This document shows positions 33,861 to 45,599 of a stretch of DNA of 64,000 nt, one piece after another. Within the stretch, counting starts at the first letter, position 1; every line of letters begins with the position of its first letter. Source of the DNA: Pegoplata infirma (Eukaryota; Arthropoda; Insecta; Diptera; Anthomyiidae); contig OY992536.1 of the NCBI GenBank assembly GCA_963921195.1, positions 322,293,038-322,357,037 on the forward strand, written 5' to 3'. The notes under the pieces were generated by a model, which saw only the letters and a list, made by a program, of their open reading frames with translations, searched no databases and had not been told where the DNA came from. Made by a program: the position numbers and the translations under genes.

Positions 33861-34337
33861 TTCAGAGAAAATAAAATTGTCAAATTTAAATCAACAAACA
33901 GCAATTGTAAATCAACCAAACATGATATCAACCAAACATTTAGTAAAAACGGCCGCCTGTTAGTCCATATTACAAAACCTTGATTTTGTTTTCAACAAAC
34001 TCAGTCAAGTAATTTTATTTCAAAATTATTTTATCATATCAACAAATAGTTTTTGTGTTTGTTGAATTTCTTTGTTGAAAACAAAAATTAGATTTTTTAC
34101 GTTTGTCAGATCAACAAATTGTGTTTGTTGAAAAAAAATTCAAATTTTGTAGGTTTGTCAATACAAATAATAATTAAAGAGAACTATTATAATATCATTA
34201 ATCAATTCTTTTTTCAACAATCAAAATTTACAAACGTTTGTTGATATTACAAATTTCCGTATAGGAGCACTTTCAGTAAAAAAATTAATTGTATTCACAA
34301 ATGTGGGGGTCAATATAACAATTCGTTTTTTTCTGTG
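33861..34337. mobile_element. TIR element family C, copy 2
   Basis: Left end CAGAGAAAATAAAATTGTC, right end ATTCGTTTTTTTCTGTG. Contains ACGGCCGCCTGTTAGTC and ACAAACGTTTGTTGATATTAC. Inverted relative to copy 1. Confidence 0.75.
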
Positions 34338-34339
34338 TT

Positions 34340-35142
34340 GTCAACTTTGTCGTTAACGAATTACATCTACTTTATACCTGTACACTTTCTTTTGACGCTT
34401 ACTGTAGCATTGTTTCTACACAATGATTTTAAAATTAATAGCATATGAGGTTTTTTGTTGTCAAACAAATAGTGTGGAATGCCTTACATACACCATACGA
34501 AGAGATATGTCAGATTTGACAGCTTCATTAGTATGACCACAGTTTTTTTTTATTTGAAAGTTACCCAAAAGATCATTAAAGATCAATAATTCCCACAAAC
34601 ATACATACATAAGTGTACAATTATGTTAAAACTTTAAAACTTAATTACTACTACTTTTTAACATTTTCTTTAAAATTAACTCATAAAATTTTTAAAAATT
34701 ACAAGCTTTAGTAGCGTATTTTGCCTCCACTTAAATGTTAAGGTTTCCTGCAGCTTCAATGAGTTTCTGTCCAAAGAAACTTTTAAATCTTCATACACAG
34801 TAAGTGCGACTAAATTAAGTGTGGCTTATTTAACTACCTCACGCAAATAACATCATTGGTTAAGTTAAGCTTAAGTTGCTACTAAATCCTTAACTGTCTT
34901 TTTTGTAGCCTTGGGTTAGTCTACTTGGTTTTTCTTATTGGTTTTTTTAGGATTCTTCCTTAACATCAGTGTCAATCATTAAATGCAAGAAAATTATCTT
35001 GTTAAAATTACAAATAACATGAAAATGAAGTAATAAAAAAATTAAAACGTATAAAATGAACTAGCAACTCATTTAAAATTTACAGTGGGACTAGTAAGTA
35101 AAAAAATGCACTTTAGTGGAAGTATAGTAATACTCGATCTAA
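34340..35142. other. Unique-looking intergenic DNA
   Basis: Less repetitive, no element ends and no supported frame. Confidence 0.4.
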
Positions 35143-35632
35143 CACAGAAATAATTTGAAACGAATTTCAATTAACAAAAATGCGGATTCAATCAATTTTT
35201 TGATTGAAATTTCTCCAATTAAGCAAATTGTTATACCAATCATCAAATTGCAGGTGATTGATTGAAAATTTTTTCCATCAAACATTTTTTCGATTTTGAT
35301 CAACATTTTTATTAATTTTTTATTTGTAGTCAATCAAAATAATGATTGATTTAACAAATGAATTGTAAGCTTATGACAAAATTATCAAAAAATTCATCTT
35401 TTTTGCTTTCCAATATGTTTCCAACAATAAAAAAAGTAAAACCTGATTATTTTGTATATTTTTAAATTAATCTATTTAAATAAATTAACAAAAAAATTTG
35501 TTCTTTTGAAAATTTGTAATTCGACAGTTAAAGAAATAAACAAAAATTTTAATCAAAACATTGATTGACTCATTTAAATTTTGTTGATCAATAGAATTAA
35601 TTGAACATTTTTAGCCTATAATTTTTTGTGTG
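35143..35632. mobile_element. TIR element family D, uninterrupted copy
   Basis: Left end CACAGAAATAATTTG, right end ATAATTTTTTGTGTG. The interior AACGAATTTCAATTAAC, GCAGGTGATTGATTG and GACAAAATTATCAAAAAATT matches 58250-59467. This copy supplies the empty site for the insertion there. Confidence 0.75.
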
Positions 35633-35639
35633 AAAGTAG

Positions 35640-36290
35640 TCGTTCATTCATAATAATTCCGCACATCATTTTAACAAATAATTTCAGAACTACTCTATTC
35701 TCCGATTGGCTTCAAAGTGAACTGACAGAGAGAACTTCTAAGAATTCATGCCGTAGTTAAACTTATCGTTACAAGAAAATAATTGAAAGTCTTATTTGTT
35801 TCATTCAAACCACTGTCATGAAAATATATTAAAATTACTTACTCGCAGCATGATCTTTGGCCAAAAGTGTAGGATGCTATTTAGCCTTCAGCTTCTTAAA
35901 TTTGGTATATTTTATATTACTGCACATTCTGTCGATCGGCCTGTTAGTAGTCCTATGTGCAATATTTCTTGAGTTAACTGTGCCGTTGGCACATATGCCA
36001 ATCAAGGCAATTTAAAATATTTTTGAAAATGCTTTTAGAACTTTTAGCAGGACGATCGATGATACGCATTAGCCCAAATCTTTCGAAAACATAATTTACA
36101 AACTACTAACCAATCCAAAAGTTCAGCACTCCTGAAGTTAATTAGTGTCTGATTTGATGGGAAACTGTAAAAGTTTTTAAGAGTTTCTCCTCCTTCATGT
36201 TTTGTAATAGGGTTTGCATACCTCAACATCTACCGATATACACTTTGTTTGAAATGTATACAAAATATTATCAAAATAAATTTTAAAACG
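35640..36290. other. Unique-looking intergenic DNA
   Basis: Complex sequence, no repeats matched. A 61-codon minus-strand frame at 36044-36229 has no motif. Confidence 0.4.
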
Positions 36291-36293
36291 GTA

Positions 36294-37083
36294 CACAGAA
36301 AATAAAATCGTCAAATTTTAAATCAACAAACAGCAATTGTAAACACCAAATATGATATCAACCAAACATTTAATAAAAACGGCCGCCTGTTAGTCTATAA
36401 TACAAAACTTCAATTTTGTTTTTAACAAACTCAGTCAAGTAATTTTATTTCAAAATTATTTCATCATGTAAACAATTAGTTTTTGTGTTTGTTGAATTTC
36501 TTTGTTGAAAAAAAAAATAAGATTTTTTACGTTTGTCAGATCAACTAATTGTGTTTGTTATAAGGGTTCTAGTTGAAAAAATGCAGAAGAAAATTGAATT
36601 TCTAAGAATTATAGACATTTCTGGTATTTCCTATACCGGTTTCAAACACCCCAGTTAGTGTCATCATCAGTAGGATTTTAAATGTCGGTTTGTCTTGTTA
36701 ATGAAAACTGTTTATATATGTGAATATTTATAGTTTCTACAGAATAAATTTTGACAGTTCCCAACACTACAATTCTATTTCTAGCAATCTCAACCTCACT
36801 TCATACTTTCTTTCAACATTTTTGTCTCTTACATTATTTCGCAAGGGTTACCAACATGATTTGTGTTTGTTGAATTTATTTGTTGAAAAAAAATTTAAGA
36901 TTTTGTACGTTTGTCAATACAAATAATAATTTTAGAGAACTATTACAAACTCGTTTATCATTTTTTTTTTACATTTTTTTTCAACAATCAATATTTACAA
37001 ACGTTAGTTGATATCACAAATTTCAAAAAGTTAATTGTATTCACAAAAATGGGGGTCAATATAACAATTCGTTTTTTTCTGTG
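36294..37083. mobile_element. TIR element family C, copy 3, TA duplication
   Basis: Starts CACAGAAAATAAAATCG and ends ATTCGTTTTTTTCTGTG, with TA on both sides (36292-36293, 37084-37085). Interrupted by element V at 36560-36858. Confidence 0.8.
36560..36858 (-). mobile_element. Repeated element V, copy 2, with 13-bp flanking repeat
   Basis: Same family as 16830-17335, reversed and without its MITE. Flanks AATTGTGTTTGTT and ATTTGTGTTTGTT (12 of 13 identical) look like a target duplication of retroposon size. No poly(A) tail is evident. Confidence 0.6.
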
Positions 37084-37207
37084 TATATAGCCGAGTGAAG
37101 AATTATAATCAATGTTTACAGTGAATTAAACTCAATAAGTAAACCGGGTGTTCTGAGTTCAAATCCATCTGAAACAATAAAAAACAAAAAAAAATGTCCA
37201 TTCAAAA

Positions 37208-37287
37208 AAATAATTTATAAAGAACAAGTGAGAGGGTTAAATTCGGCTGTGCATCATCTTTCTAATCCTCCAGCATGTAAGAAAAAC
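37208..37287 (-). mobile_element. DINE-like 3' end fragment
   Basis: AACAAGTGAGAGGGTTAAA, TTCGGCTGTGC and CCTCCAGCATG match the start of the reversed family A' element at 25651. Confidence 0.55.
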
Positions 37288-38789
37288 AGTTAAACCCAAG
37301 TAAAAGAATTAAATTCGACCTTTCCGAAGATACCCTCCACAATGTATAAAAATTTTATTTGAAAAAAAAAAAAAAAAAAACAAATTCGGGAAAAAAAATT
37401 TTTGGTGAAAAAAAAATTCGCCGATTTTTTTTTTTTTTTGGAGAAAAATATGTTTTAACTTGTTTTAATACCATTCGGTGATCAATTCTGTTTACATGTG
37501 TCAACCATCATTTTATAATTTTAGGTTATGTTGAATGTATCAAAATTTTCGAGGTGTCCTTACATTTTCTTTCATAACTTTTGAACTTAACTGAACCAAT
37601 TTCGGTCAAATGCAATACCAAACTGCTTAGGGCAACAACAAGTAAATATGCTAAGTCTTAGTCATATCTGTTAATTACTTTGGCCATGATCACCATTTCT
37701 ACAGACGGACAGACGGACATCGCTAGAATGTCTTAAAATCGATCACTGATCCATAACACTGTGCTAAAAAAACACAAAATCGAGTATACTTTTAAAATGA
37801 GGTTGTAGGTCTCGTCGAAAAGATCACAAAAGTGCCTATCAAACTTGCCAGACACCCTCAAATTTTAAAGTTATTGTCAAAAAAAGTTTTTTTGGGACTT
37901 TTCTCACTAAACCACGTGTTACGTTAACATTTTTAAACCGATTTTTAATTTGATACATATGTAATGATTTTTTCAACAATATCAAATTTTTTGTTATTTT
38001 TTGAAAATTTTTGGAGTTTATCGATTTTTTCTGCTATAGTTCGTTCAACAACATTTATATTTATAAACGTATTGTTAAAGAAAAATTAATTGTGAAAACG
38101 ATGAGGATTATGCCGAAAAAATCCGATAACAATTGACAGAGTTCTGATAATTTTTCTAAAAAAAAAAAAAAATTGATTTTGCCCAAGCAAAAAAAAAAAA
38201 AAATTAAACGAACATACTAACAATAAGAGGTCGCATATCATTATTTTAAAGGTTTTTGGCCTCCTGAATTCGAATTTGACCTTGAAATTGCGCTATCACA
38301 CAGAAAACGATTTCGTTGTGTCAACCAAATTTAGAACCAACCAAATTTTCGTAGTCCAGCCAACTATCACTTTTATCAGTTGTGATTACTAATAATTTTA
38401 TTCCGATCAACCGAATTTGGTTTTAATCAATTGGTATTTATTTCAAATTTCATTTAGAGCAACTGAATTTATCTGTTGAACCAACGAAAAATTATAAGAC
38501 AAAAATGGTTGTTACGACTAAATTATACGTTCCACAAAAAGTAAATAATACTACACCGTATCAAAAAAAGATATTTTTTTTTATTTTTAATAAATTTTTT
38601 ATTAAAATAAATTCCGCAAAACAAAAATATGTAGGTAGATTAAAATTAACAAGAAAATAATATAAATACATATCTTAAATTAAAAATGGATCTGAAATTT
38701 TCTATTCAAAAAATGTTTTAAAATTTTTAATTATTTACATAGGAATATAGGTATTAGAATTTAAGAAATTTTTTTAAAAAACTGATACA

Positions 38790-39594
38790 CAAGAAAAATG
38801 TCTCAAATCTTAACGTCTGAATTTTTTTCTATGGAAAAAATTCTCCAAAAACTAGTACCTTTTTTCTAAAGAAAATTCAAAGACATTTTTTCTTAAATTT
38901 CGAAACATTTTTCTATAGAAAAAATTCAAATTATGAGACATTTTTTCTATAGAAAACGTGTCAGATTTTGAGACATTTTTTCCTGTAGAAAAACTCTCAG
39001 ATTCTGAGACATTTTTCTACAGAAATTTTTTTTTAATCCAGAGAAGTTTTTTTGAGACTTTTTTTCTGCAAATTTTGCTAAGAAAACATGTCTCAAAATC
39101 TAAGAAACATCTAAGACTTTTTCTTTAGAAAAATTTCTCAGATTCTAAAATTTTATCGAAAGAAAAAATTTCTAAAAATCTAATACATTTTATAGAAATA
39201 GTATCAGATTTTTAGACCTTATTTCTTAGGAAAAAATCTAAGATTATCAGACCATTTTTCATCGGAAAAAGTTTCAGATTCTGAGACATTTTTCTATAGA
39301 AAAGTGCTATTTCAGAATATGAGACAGTCTCAGATTTTAAGACACTTTTTCTATAGAAAAAATCTCAAATTCTAAGACAATTATTTTGTCGAAAATGTCT
39401 CAGATTCTAAGACAATTTTTCTATCGAAAAAGTCTCAGATTCTGAGACAATTTTTCTGTAGAAAAAGTCTCAAATTCTTAGACAATTTTTCTGTAGAAAA
39501 AGTCTAGGATTCTGGGACAATTTTTTTATAGAAAAAGTTTCAGATTTTGAGACAATTTTTCTATAGAAAAGTCTCAGATTCTGAGAAAATTTTT
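38790..39594. repeat. Diverged left flank of the 35-bp satellite
   Basis: Recognisable but degraded units: AGATTCTGAGACATTTTT, TATAGAAAAA, TCTCAGATT with substitutions and indels. Similarity rises to the right, merging into the uniform array. Confidence 0.85.
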
Positions 39595-42500
39595 CTATAG
39601 ACAAAATCTCAGATTCTGAGACAATTTTTCTATAGAAAAAGTCTCAGATTCTGAGACAATTTTTCTATAGAAAAAGTCTCAGATTCTGAGACAATTTTTC
39701 TATAGAAAAAGTCTCAGATTCTGAGACAATTTTTCTATAGAAAAAGTCTCAGATTCTGAGACAATTTTTCTATAGAAAAAGTCTCAGATTCTGAGACAAT
39801 TTTTCTATAGAAAAAGTCTCAGATTCTGAGACAATTTTTCTATAGAAAAAGTCTCAGATTCTGAGACAATTTTTCTATAGAAAAAGTCTCAGATTCTGAG
39901 ACAATTTTTCTATAGAAAAAGTCTCAGATTCTGAGACAATTTTTCTATAGAAAAAGTCTCAGATTCTGAGACAATTTTTCTATAGAAAAAGTCTCAGATT
40001 CTGAGACAATTTTTCTATAGAAAAAGTCTCAGATTCTGAGACAATTTTTCTATAGAAAAAGTCTCAGATTCTGAGACAATTTTTCTATAGAAAAAGTCTC
40101 AGATTCTGAGACAATTTTTCTATAGAAAAAGTCTCAGATTCTGAGACAATTTTTCTATAGAAAAAGTCTCAGATTCTGAGACAATTTTTCTATAGAAAAA
40201 GTCTCAGATTCTGAGACAATTTTTCTATAGAAAAAGTCTCAGATTCTGAGACAATTTTTCTATAGAAAAAGTCTCAGATTCTGAGACAATTTTTCTATAG
40301 AAAAAGTCTCAGATTCTGAGACAATTTTTCTATAGAAAAAGTCTCAGATTCTGAGACAATTTTTCTATAGAAAAAGTCTCAGATTCTGAGACAATTTTTC
40401 TATAGAAAAGGTCTCAGATTCTGAGACAATTTTTCTATAGAAAAAGTCTCAGATTCTGAGACAATTTTTCTATAGAAAAAGTCTCAGATTCTGAGACAAT
40501 TTTTCTATAGAAAAAGTCTCAGATTCTGAGACAATTTTTCTATAGAAAAAGTCTCAGATTCTGAGACAATTTTTCTATAGAAAAAGTCTCAGATTCTGAG
40601 ACAATTTTTCTATAGAAAAAGTCTCAGATTCTGAGACAATTTTTCTATAGAAAAAGTCTCAGATTCTGAGACAATTTTTCTATAGAAAAAGTCTCAGATT
40701 CTGAGACAATTTTTCTATAGAAAAAGTCTCAGATTCTGAGACAATTTTTCTATAGAAAAAGTCTCAGATTCTGAGACAATTTTTCTATAGAAAAAGTCTC
40801 AGATTCTGAGACAATTTTTCTATAGAAAAAGTCTCAGATTCTGAGACAATTTTTCTATAGAAAAAGTCTCAGATTCTGAGACAATTTTTCTATAGAAAAA
40901 GTCTCAGATTCTGAGACAATTTTTCTATAGAAAAAGTCTCAGATTCTGAGACAATTTTTCTATAGAAAAAGTCTCAGATTCTGAGACAATTTTTCTATAG
41001 AAAAAGTCTCAGATTCTGAGACAATTTTTCTATAGAAAAAGTCTCAGATTCTGAGACAATTTTTCTATAGAAAAAGTCTCAGATTCTGAGACAATTTTTT
41101 TATAGAAAAAGTCTCAGATTCTGAGACAATTTTTCTATAGAAAAAGTCTCAGATTCTGAGACAATTTTTCTATAGAAAAAGTCTCAGATTCTGAGACAAT
41201 TTTTCTATAGAAAAAGTCTCAGATTCTGAGACAATTTTTTTATAGAAAAAGTCTCAGATTCTGAGACAATTTTTCTATAGAAAAAGTCTCAGATTCTGAG
41301 ACAATTTTTCTATAGAAAAAGTCTCAGATTCTGAGACAATTTTTCTATAGAAAAAGTCTCAGATTCTGAGACAATTTTTCTATAGAAAAAGTCTCAGATT
41401 CTGAGACAATTTTTCTATAGAAAAAGTCTCAGATTCTGAGACAATTTTTCTATAGAAAAAGTCTCAGATTCTGAGACAATTTTTCTATAGAAAAAGTCTC
41501 AGATTCTGAGACAATTTTTCTATAGAAAAAGTCTCAGATTCTGAGACAATTTTTCTATAGAAAAAGTCTCAGATTCTGAGACAATTTTTCTATAGAAAAA
41601 GTCTCAGATTCTGAGACAATTTTTCTATAGAAAAAGTCTCAGATTCTGAGACAATTTTTCTATAGAAAAAGTCTCAGATTCTGAGACAATTTTTCTATAG
41701 AAAAAGTCTCAGATTCTGAGACAATTTTTCTATAGAAAAAGTCTCAGATTCTGAGACAATTTTTCTATAGAAAAAGTCTCAGATTCTGAGACAATTTTTC
41801 TATAGAAAAAGTCTCAGATTCTGAGACAATTTTTCTATAGAAAAAGTCTCAGATTCTGAGACAATTTTTCTATAGAAAAAGTCTCAGATTCTGAGACAAT
41901 TTTTCTATAGAAAAAGTCTCAGATTCTGAGACAATTTTTCTATAGAAAAAGTCTCAGATTCTGAGACAATTTTTCTATAGAAAAAGTCTCAGATTCTGAG
42001 ACAATTTTTCTATAGAAAAAGTCTCAGATTCTGAGACAATTTTTCTATAGAAAAAGTCTCAGATTCTGAGACAATTTTTCTATAGAAAAAGTCTCAGATT
42101 CTGAGACAATTTTTCTATAGAAAAAGTCTCAGATTCTGAGACAATTTTTCTATAGAAAAAGTCTCAGATTCTGAGACAATTTTTCTATAGAAAAAGTCTC
42201 AGATTCTGAGACAATTTTTCTATAGAAAAAGTCTCAGATTCTGAGACAATTTTTCTATAGAAAAAGTCTCAGATTCTGAGACAATTTTTCTATAGAAAAA
42301 GTCTCAGATTCTGAGACAATTTTTCTATAGAAAAAGTCTCAGATTCTGAGACAATTTTTCTATAGAAAAAGTCTCAGATTCTGAGACAATTTGTCTATAG
42401 AAAAAGTCTCAGATTCTGAGACAATTTTTCTATAGAAAAAGTCTCAGATTCTGAGACAATTTTTCTATAGAAAAAGTCTCAGATTCTGAGACAATTTTTC

Positions 42501-43840
42501 TATAGAAAAAGTCTCAGATTCTGAGACAATTTTTCTATAGAAAAAGTCTCAGATTCTGAGACAATTTTTCTATAGAAAAAGTCTCAGATTCTGAGACAAT
42601 TTTTCTATAGAAAAAGTCTCAGATTCTGAGACAATTTTTCTATAGAAAAAGTCTCAGATTCTGAGACAATTTTTCTATAGAAAAAGTCTCAGATTCTGAG
42701 ACAATTTTTCTATAGAAAAAGTCTCAGATTCTGAGACAATTTTTCTATAGAAAAAGTCTCAGATTCTGAGACAATTTTTCTATAGAAAAAGTCTCAGATT
42801 CTGAGACAATTTTTCTATAGAAAAAGTCTCAGATTCTGAGACAATTTTTCTATAGAAAAAGTCTCAGATTCTGAGACAATTTTTCTATAGAAAAAGTCTC
42901 AGATTCTGAGACAATTTTTCTATAGAAAAAGTCTCAGATTCTGAGACAATTTTTCTATAGAAAAAGTCTCAGATTCTGAGACAATTTTTCTATAGAAAAA
43001 GTCTCAGATTCTGAGACAATTTTTCTATAGAAAAAGTCTCAGATTCTGAGACAATTTTTCTATAGAAAAAGTCTCAGATTCTGAGACAATTTTTCTATAG
43101 AAAAAGTCTCAGATTCTGAGACAATTTTTCTATAGAAAAAGTCTCAGATTCTGAGACAATTTTTCTATAGAAAAAGTCTCAGATTCTGAGACAATTTTTC
43201 TATAGAAAAAGTCTCAGATTCTGAGACAATTTTTCTATAGAAAAAGTCTCAGATTCTGAGACAATTTTTCTATAGAAAAAGTCTCAGATTCTGAGACAAT
43301 TTTTCTATAGAAAAAGTCTCAGATTCTGAGACAATTTTTCTATAGAAAAAGTCTCAGATTCTGAGACAATTTTTCTATAGAAAAAGTCTCAGATTCTGAG
43401 ACAATTTTTCTATAGAAAAAGTCTCAGATTCTGAGACAATTTTTCTATAGAAAAAGTCTCAGATTCTGAGACAATTTTTCTATAGAAAAAGTCTCAGATT
43501 CTGAGACAATTTTTCTATAGAAAAAGTCTCAGATTCTGAGACAATTTTTCTATAGAAAAAGTCTCAGATTCTGAGACAATTTTTCTATAGAAAAAGTCTC
43601 AGATTCTGAGACAATTTTTCTATAGAAAAAGTCTCAGATTATGAGACAATTTTTCTATAGAAAAAGTCTCGGATTCTGAGACAATTTTTCTATAGAAAAA
43701 GTCTCAGATTCTGAGACAATTTTTCTATAGAAAAAGTCTCAGATTCTGAGACAATTTTTCTATAGAAAAAGTCTCAGATTCTGAGACAATTTTTCTTTAG
43801 AAAAGGTCTCAGATTCTGAGACAATTTTGCTATTAAAAAT
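39595..43840. repeat. 35-bp satellite of paired palindromes, ~121 copies
   Basis: Unit: GTCTCAG-ATT-CTGAGAC, AA, TTTTTCTATAGAAAAA. The first 17 bases are a 7-bp inverted repeat with a 3-base loop; the last 16 are a perfect palindrome. The period was checked from the text: the sequence returns in phase every 420 bases (12 units). Between about 39619 and 43790 only a handful of substitutions were seen (40410, 41100, 41240, 42393, 43641, 43671). It ends abruptly near 43840. Every frame is stopped by TAG in CTATAG or by TGA in TTCTGAG, or has no start. Confidence 0.97.
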
Positions 43841-44998
43841 GTTGAATTTTTGGGGCATTTTGCGTTAGAATAAATTGCATTTTTTCTTATCTCTTGGAAA
43901 AGTCTCAGATTCTACTTACGATATTTTTCTTAAAGTAAAGTTTTTGGTCCACAAATTTGGCAAAAACATGGACTCATCATTCCTAAATCCTTACCAATAT
44001 ACACCTTCAATTTTCTAACCCATTGATGTCACATATTTTTCTGTTTTTGTATTCACCCCCCTCTGAAAAATAAATAGGTCATTCACTTTTAGAGCGATAT
44101 TTTTGTAATTTATAAACTTACCGATTTCGAACGAATTCTTCATTTGTCCATATTTGATCCTTTTAATAAAATTATTCAAGTATTTTGCAATTAAACCATT
44201 TTTTTTTGTAATTATTATTAATAATTAAAAATAAAATAAATTTGAATACATATTTTTTTTCTGACTTTAGTCGCAGAAAACAATTTTCGTTGCAAAAGAC
44301 AAATTAACGATTGTGATATCCAATTTTTGTTTTTTTAATGGTTACGTGTACTAATGGTTGCTGGAACAGTATTGGTTTTTTAATGTTTTGTTTATCTAAC
44401 CAATGTGTGGTCACTAAGGCTTTCTTACATTTATTAACATTGTTTTTCTTCCCTAGGTGTGAAAAAATAGTAAGATGAAATAAATTATGTATTTAATAAT
44501 AGAAATTTGATAATTCCGACTGAACCCCAACTACTCTTTTTTCTGTGTGATCTTATTAAGTTTTTGATATATCAATTTATGTTTAATATCTCAAAAACCT
44601 GACGAGATAGAGCAATTTAAAGCCAAGATTCGGATTTTCTTTTTTAAAAATTTTTCTTTTTTTAAAAAAATATCACAACTCTGTCAATTGTTATCCGATT
44701 TTTTCAGGATAAAGCTTATCGTATTCAGCATTAAATTTCTTTAAAACTACATTTATAAATATAAAGGTTGGTAAACGAACTATCCTTCTTCTATCCAGAC
44801 CAATATTTTGATGAGTTACAAACGGAATGACCAACTTATATATACCCTTTATCACCAGAGTGGAGGGTATAATAAACATGTTTGCATTGGGTGCAGTCGA
44901 TTTTAATGACCCACGGATTTTTTTAATTTTTTTCGAAAGGAGTCTTAAAAAAGTCGAAAAACGGTGTTCATGTTACTCTGACCTTAAAATTAAACTTA

Positions 44999-45559
44999 CA
45001 AGGGAAGTATCTCAACCCTTATGAACCGATTTGCCTGAAACTTAAAATATATATTAATGAGACGATTTTAAGGTTGGGGTGTCTCGACTTTTCGGCCATA
45101 TCAGTGTTTCAAAATTTGGTTGTTCCCTTATGAAACCATATGGACCTCCGGGAAAATTTCGATATCTCACGAACTAACAGGAATATCCTCTAGAGAAAAA
45201 ACACGTGTCGACTTAAATTTAATAAAGATTATTTCGTATTCATATGGACATCGTAGCTCTATGCCTTCATTTAAATACCCCCCAAAATTTTCACATTTTC
45301 ATGAAAAAAGTATTTAACGAAGCCAAACTTTTAAAAGGTTATGCCACCGTTGGATGGGCATTAAAAAAACCTTTCTTCTCATATGTAAACATCATATAGT
45401 TTCTTAGAAAGAAATGGCTGAAAAATCAAAAAAACGAATTTTTCGCCATTTTTTGACCCATGCCGATAAGCCGAGACACCCCAACCTTAGAATTGTTTCT
45501 TTTATATATATTTTACGTTTTATGCAAATCGGTTCATAAGGGTTGAGATACTTCCCTTG
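44999..45559. mobile_element. MITE with CAAGGGAAGTATC TIR, duplication TTA
   Basis: Ends CAAGGGAAGTATCTCAACCC and its complement, over ~85 bp of inverted repeat including AAGGTTGGGGTGTCTCG. TTA on both sides (44996-44998, 45560-45562). Short frames inside are not genes. Confidence 0.85.
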
Positions 45560-45599
45560 TTAGATGTTTTCAATAGAATTTAGCAGGGATTATTTTTCT

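Larger units (their letters stand above)
38297..44549. mobile_element. 6.25-kb TIR element carrying the 35-bp satellite
   Basis: Starts CACACAGAAAACGATTTCG and ends CTTTTTTCTGTGTG, with AT on both sides (38295-38296, 44550-44551). The empty site, ATCTTATTAAG, appears at 1987. Left flank text CAGCCAACTATCACTTTTATC resembles the sister element at 50253-51741. About three quarters of its length is satellite. No coding frame. The superfamily is unclear; a 2-bp duplication suggests Tc1/mariner-like. Confidence 0.75.
37757..44803. mobile_element. CACTGTGC fold-back-family element, split
   Basis: The left part CACTGTGCTAAAAAAACAC to GCGCTAT (38296) follows the left arm of the element at 1462. After the insertion it resumes CTTATTAAGTTTTTGATAT (44552) and runs to CCTTCTTCTATCCAG. 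TAA precedes the left end. The right terminus is missing. Confidence 0.65.
37288..44873 (-). mobile_element. DINE-like element split by a 7-kb nest
   Basis: Left part 37288-37756 (CAAGTAAAAGAATTAAA, GATACCCTCCACAATG, GACGGACAGACGGAC, GACATCGCTAGAATG). Right part 44804-44873 (ACCAATATTTTGATGAG, TTACAAACGGAATGACC, AGAGTGGAGGGTATAA). A few bases at the junction are lost. Confidence 0.75.

Noticed and set aside
39595..43840. CRISPR-like array
   Set aside because: Units are tandem with no unique spacers, and the genome is eukaryotic.
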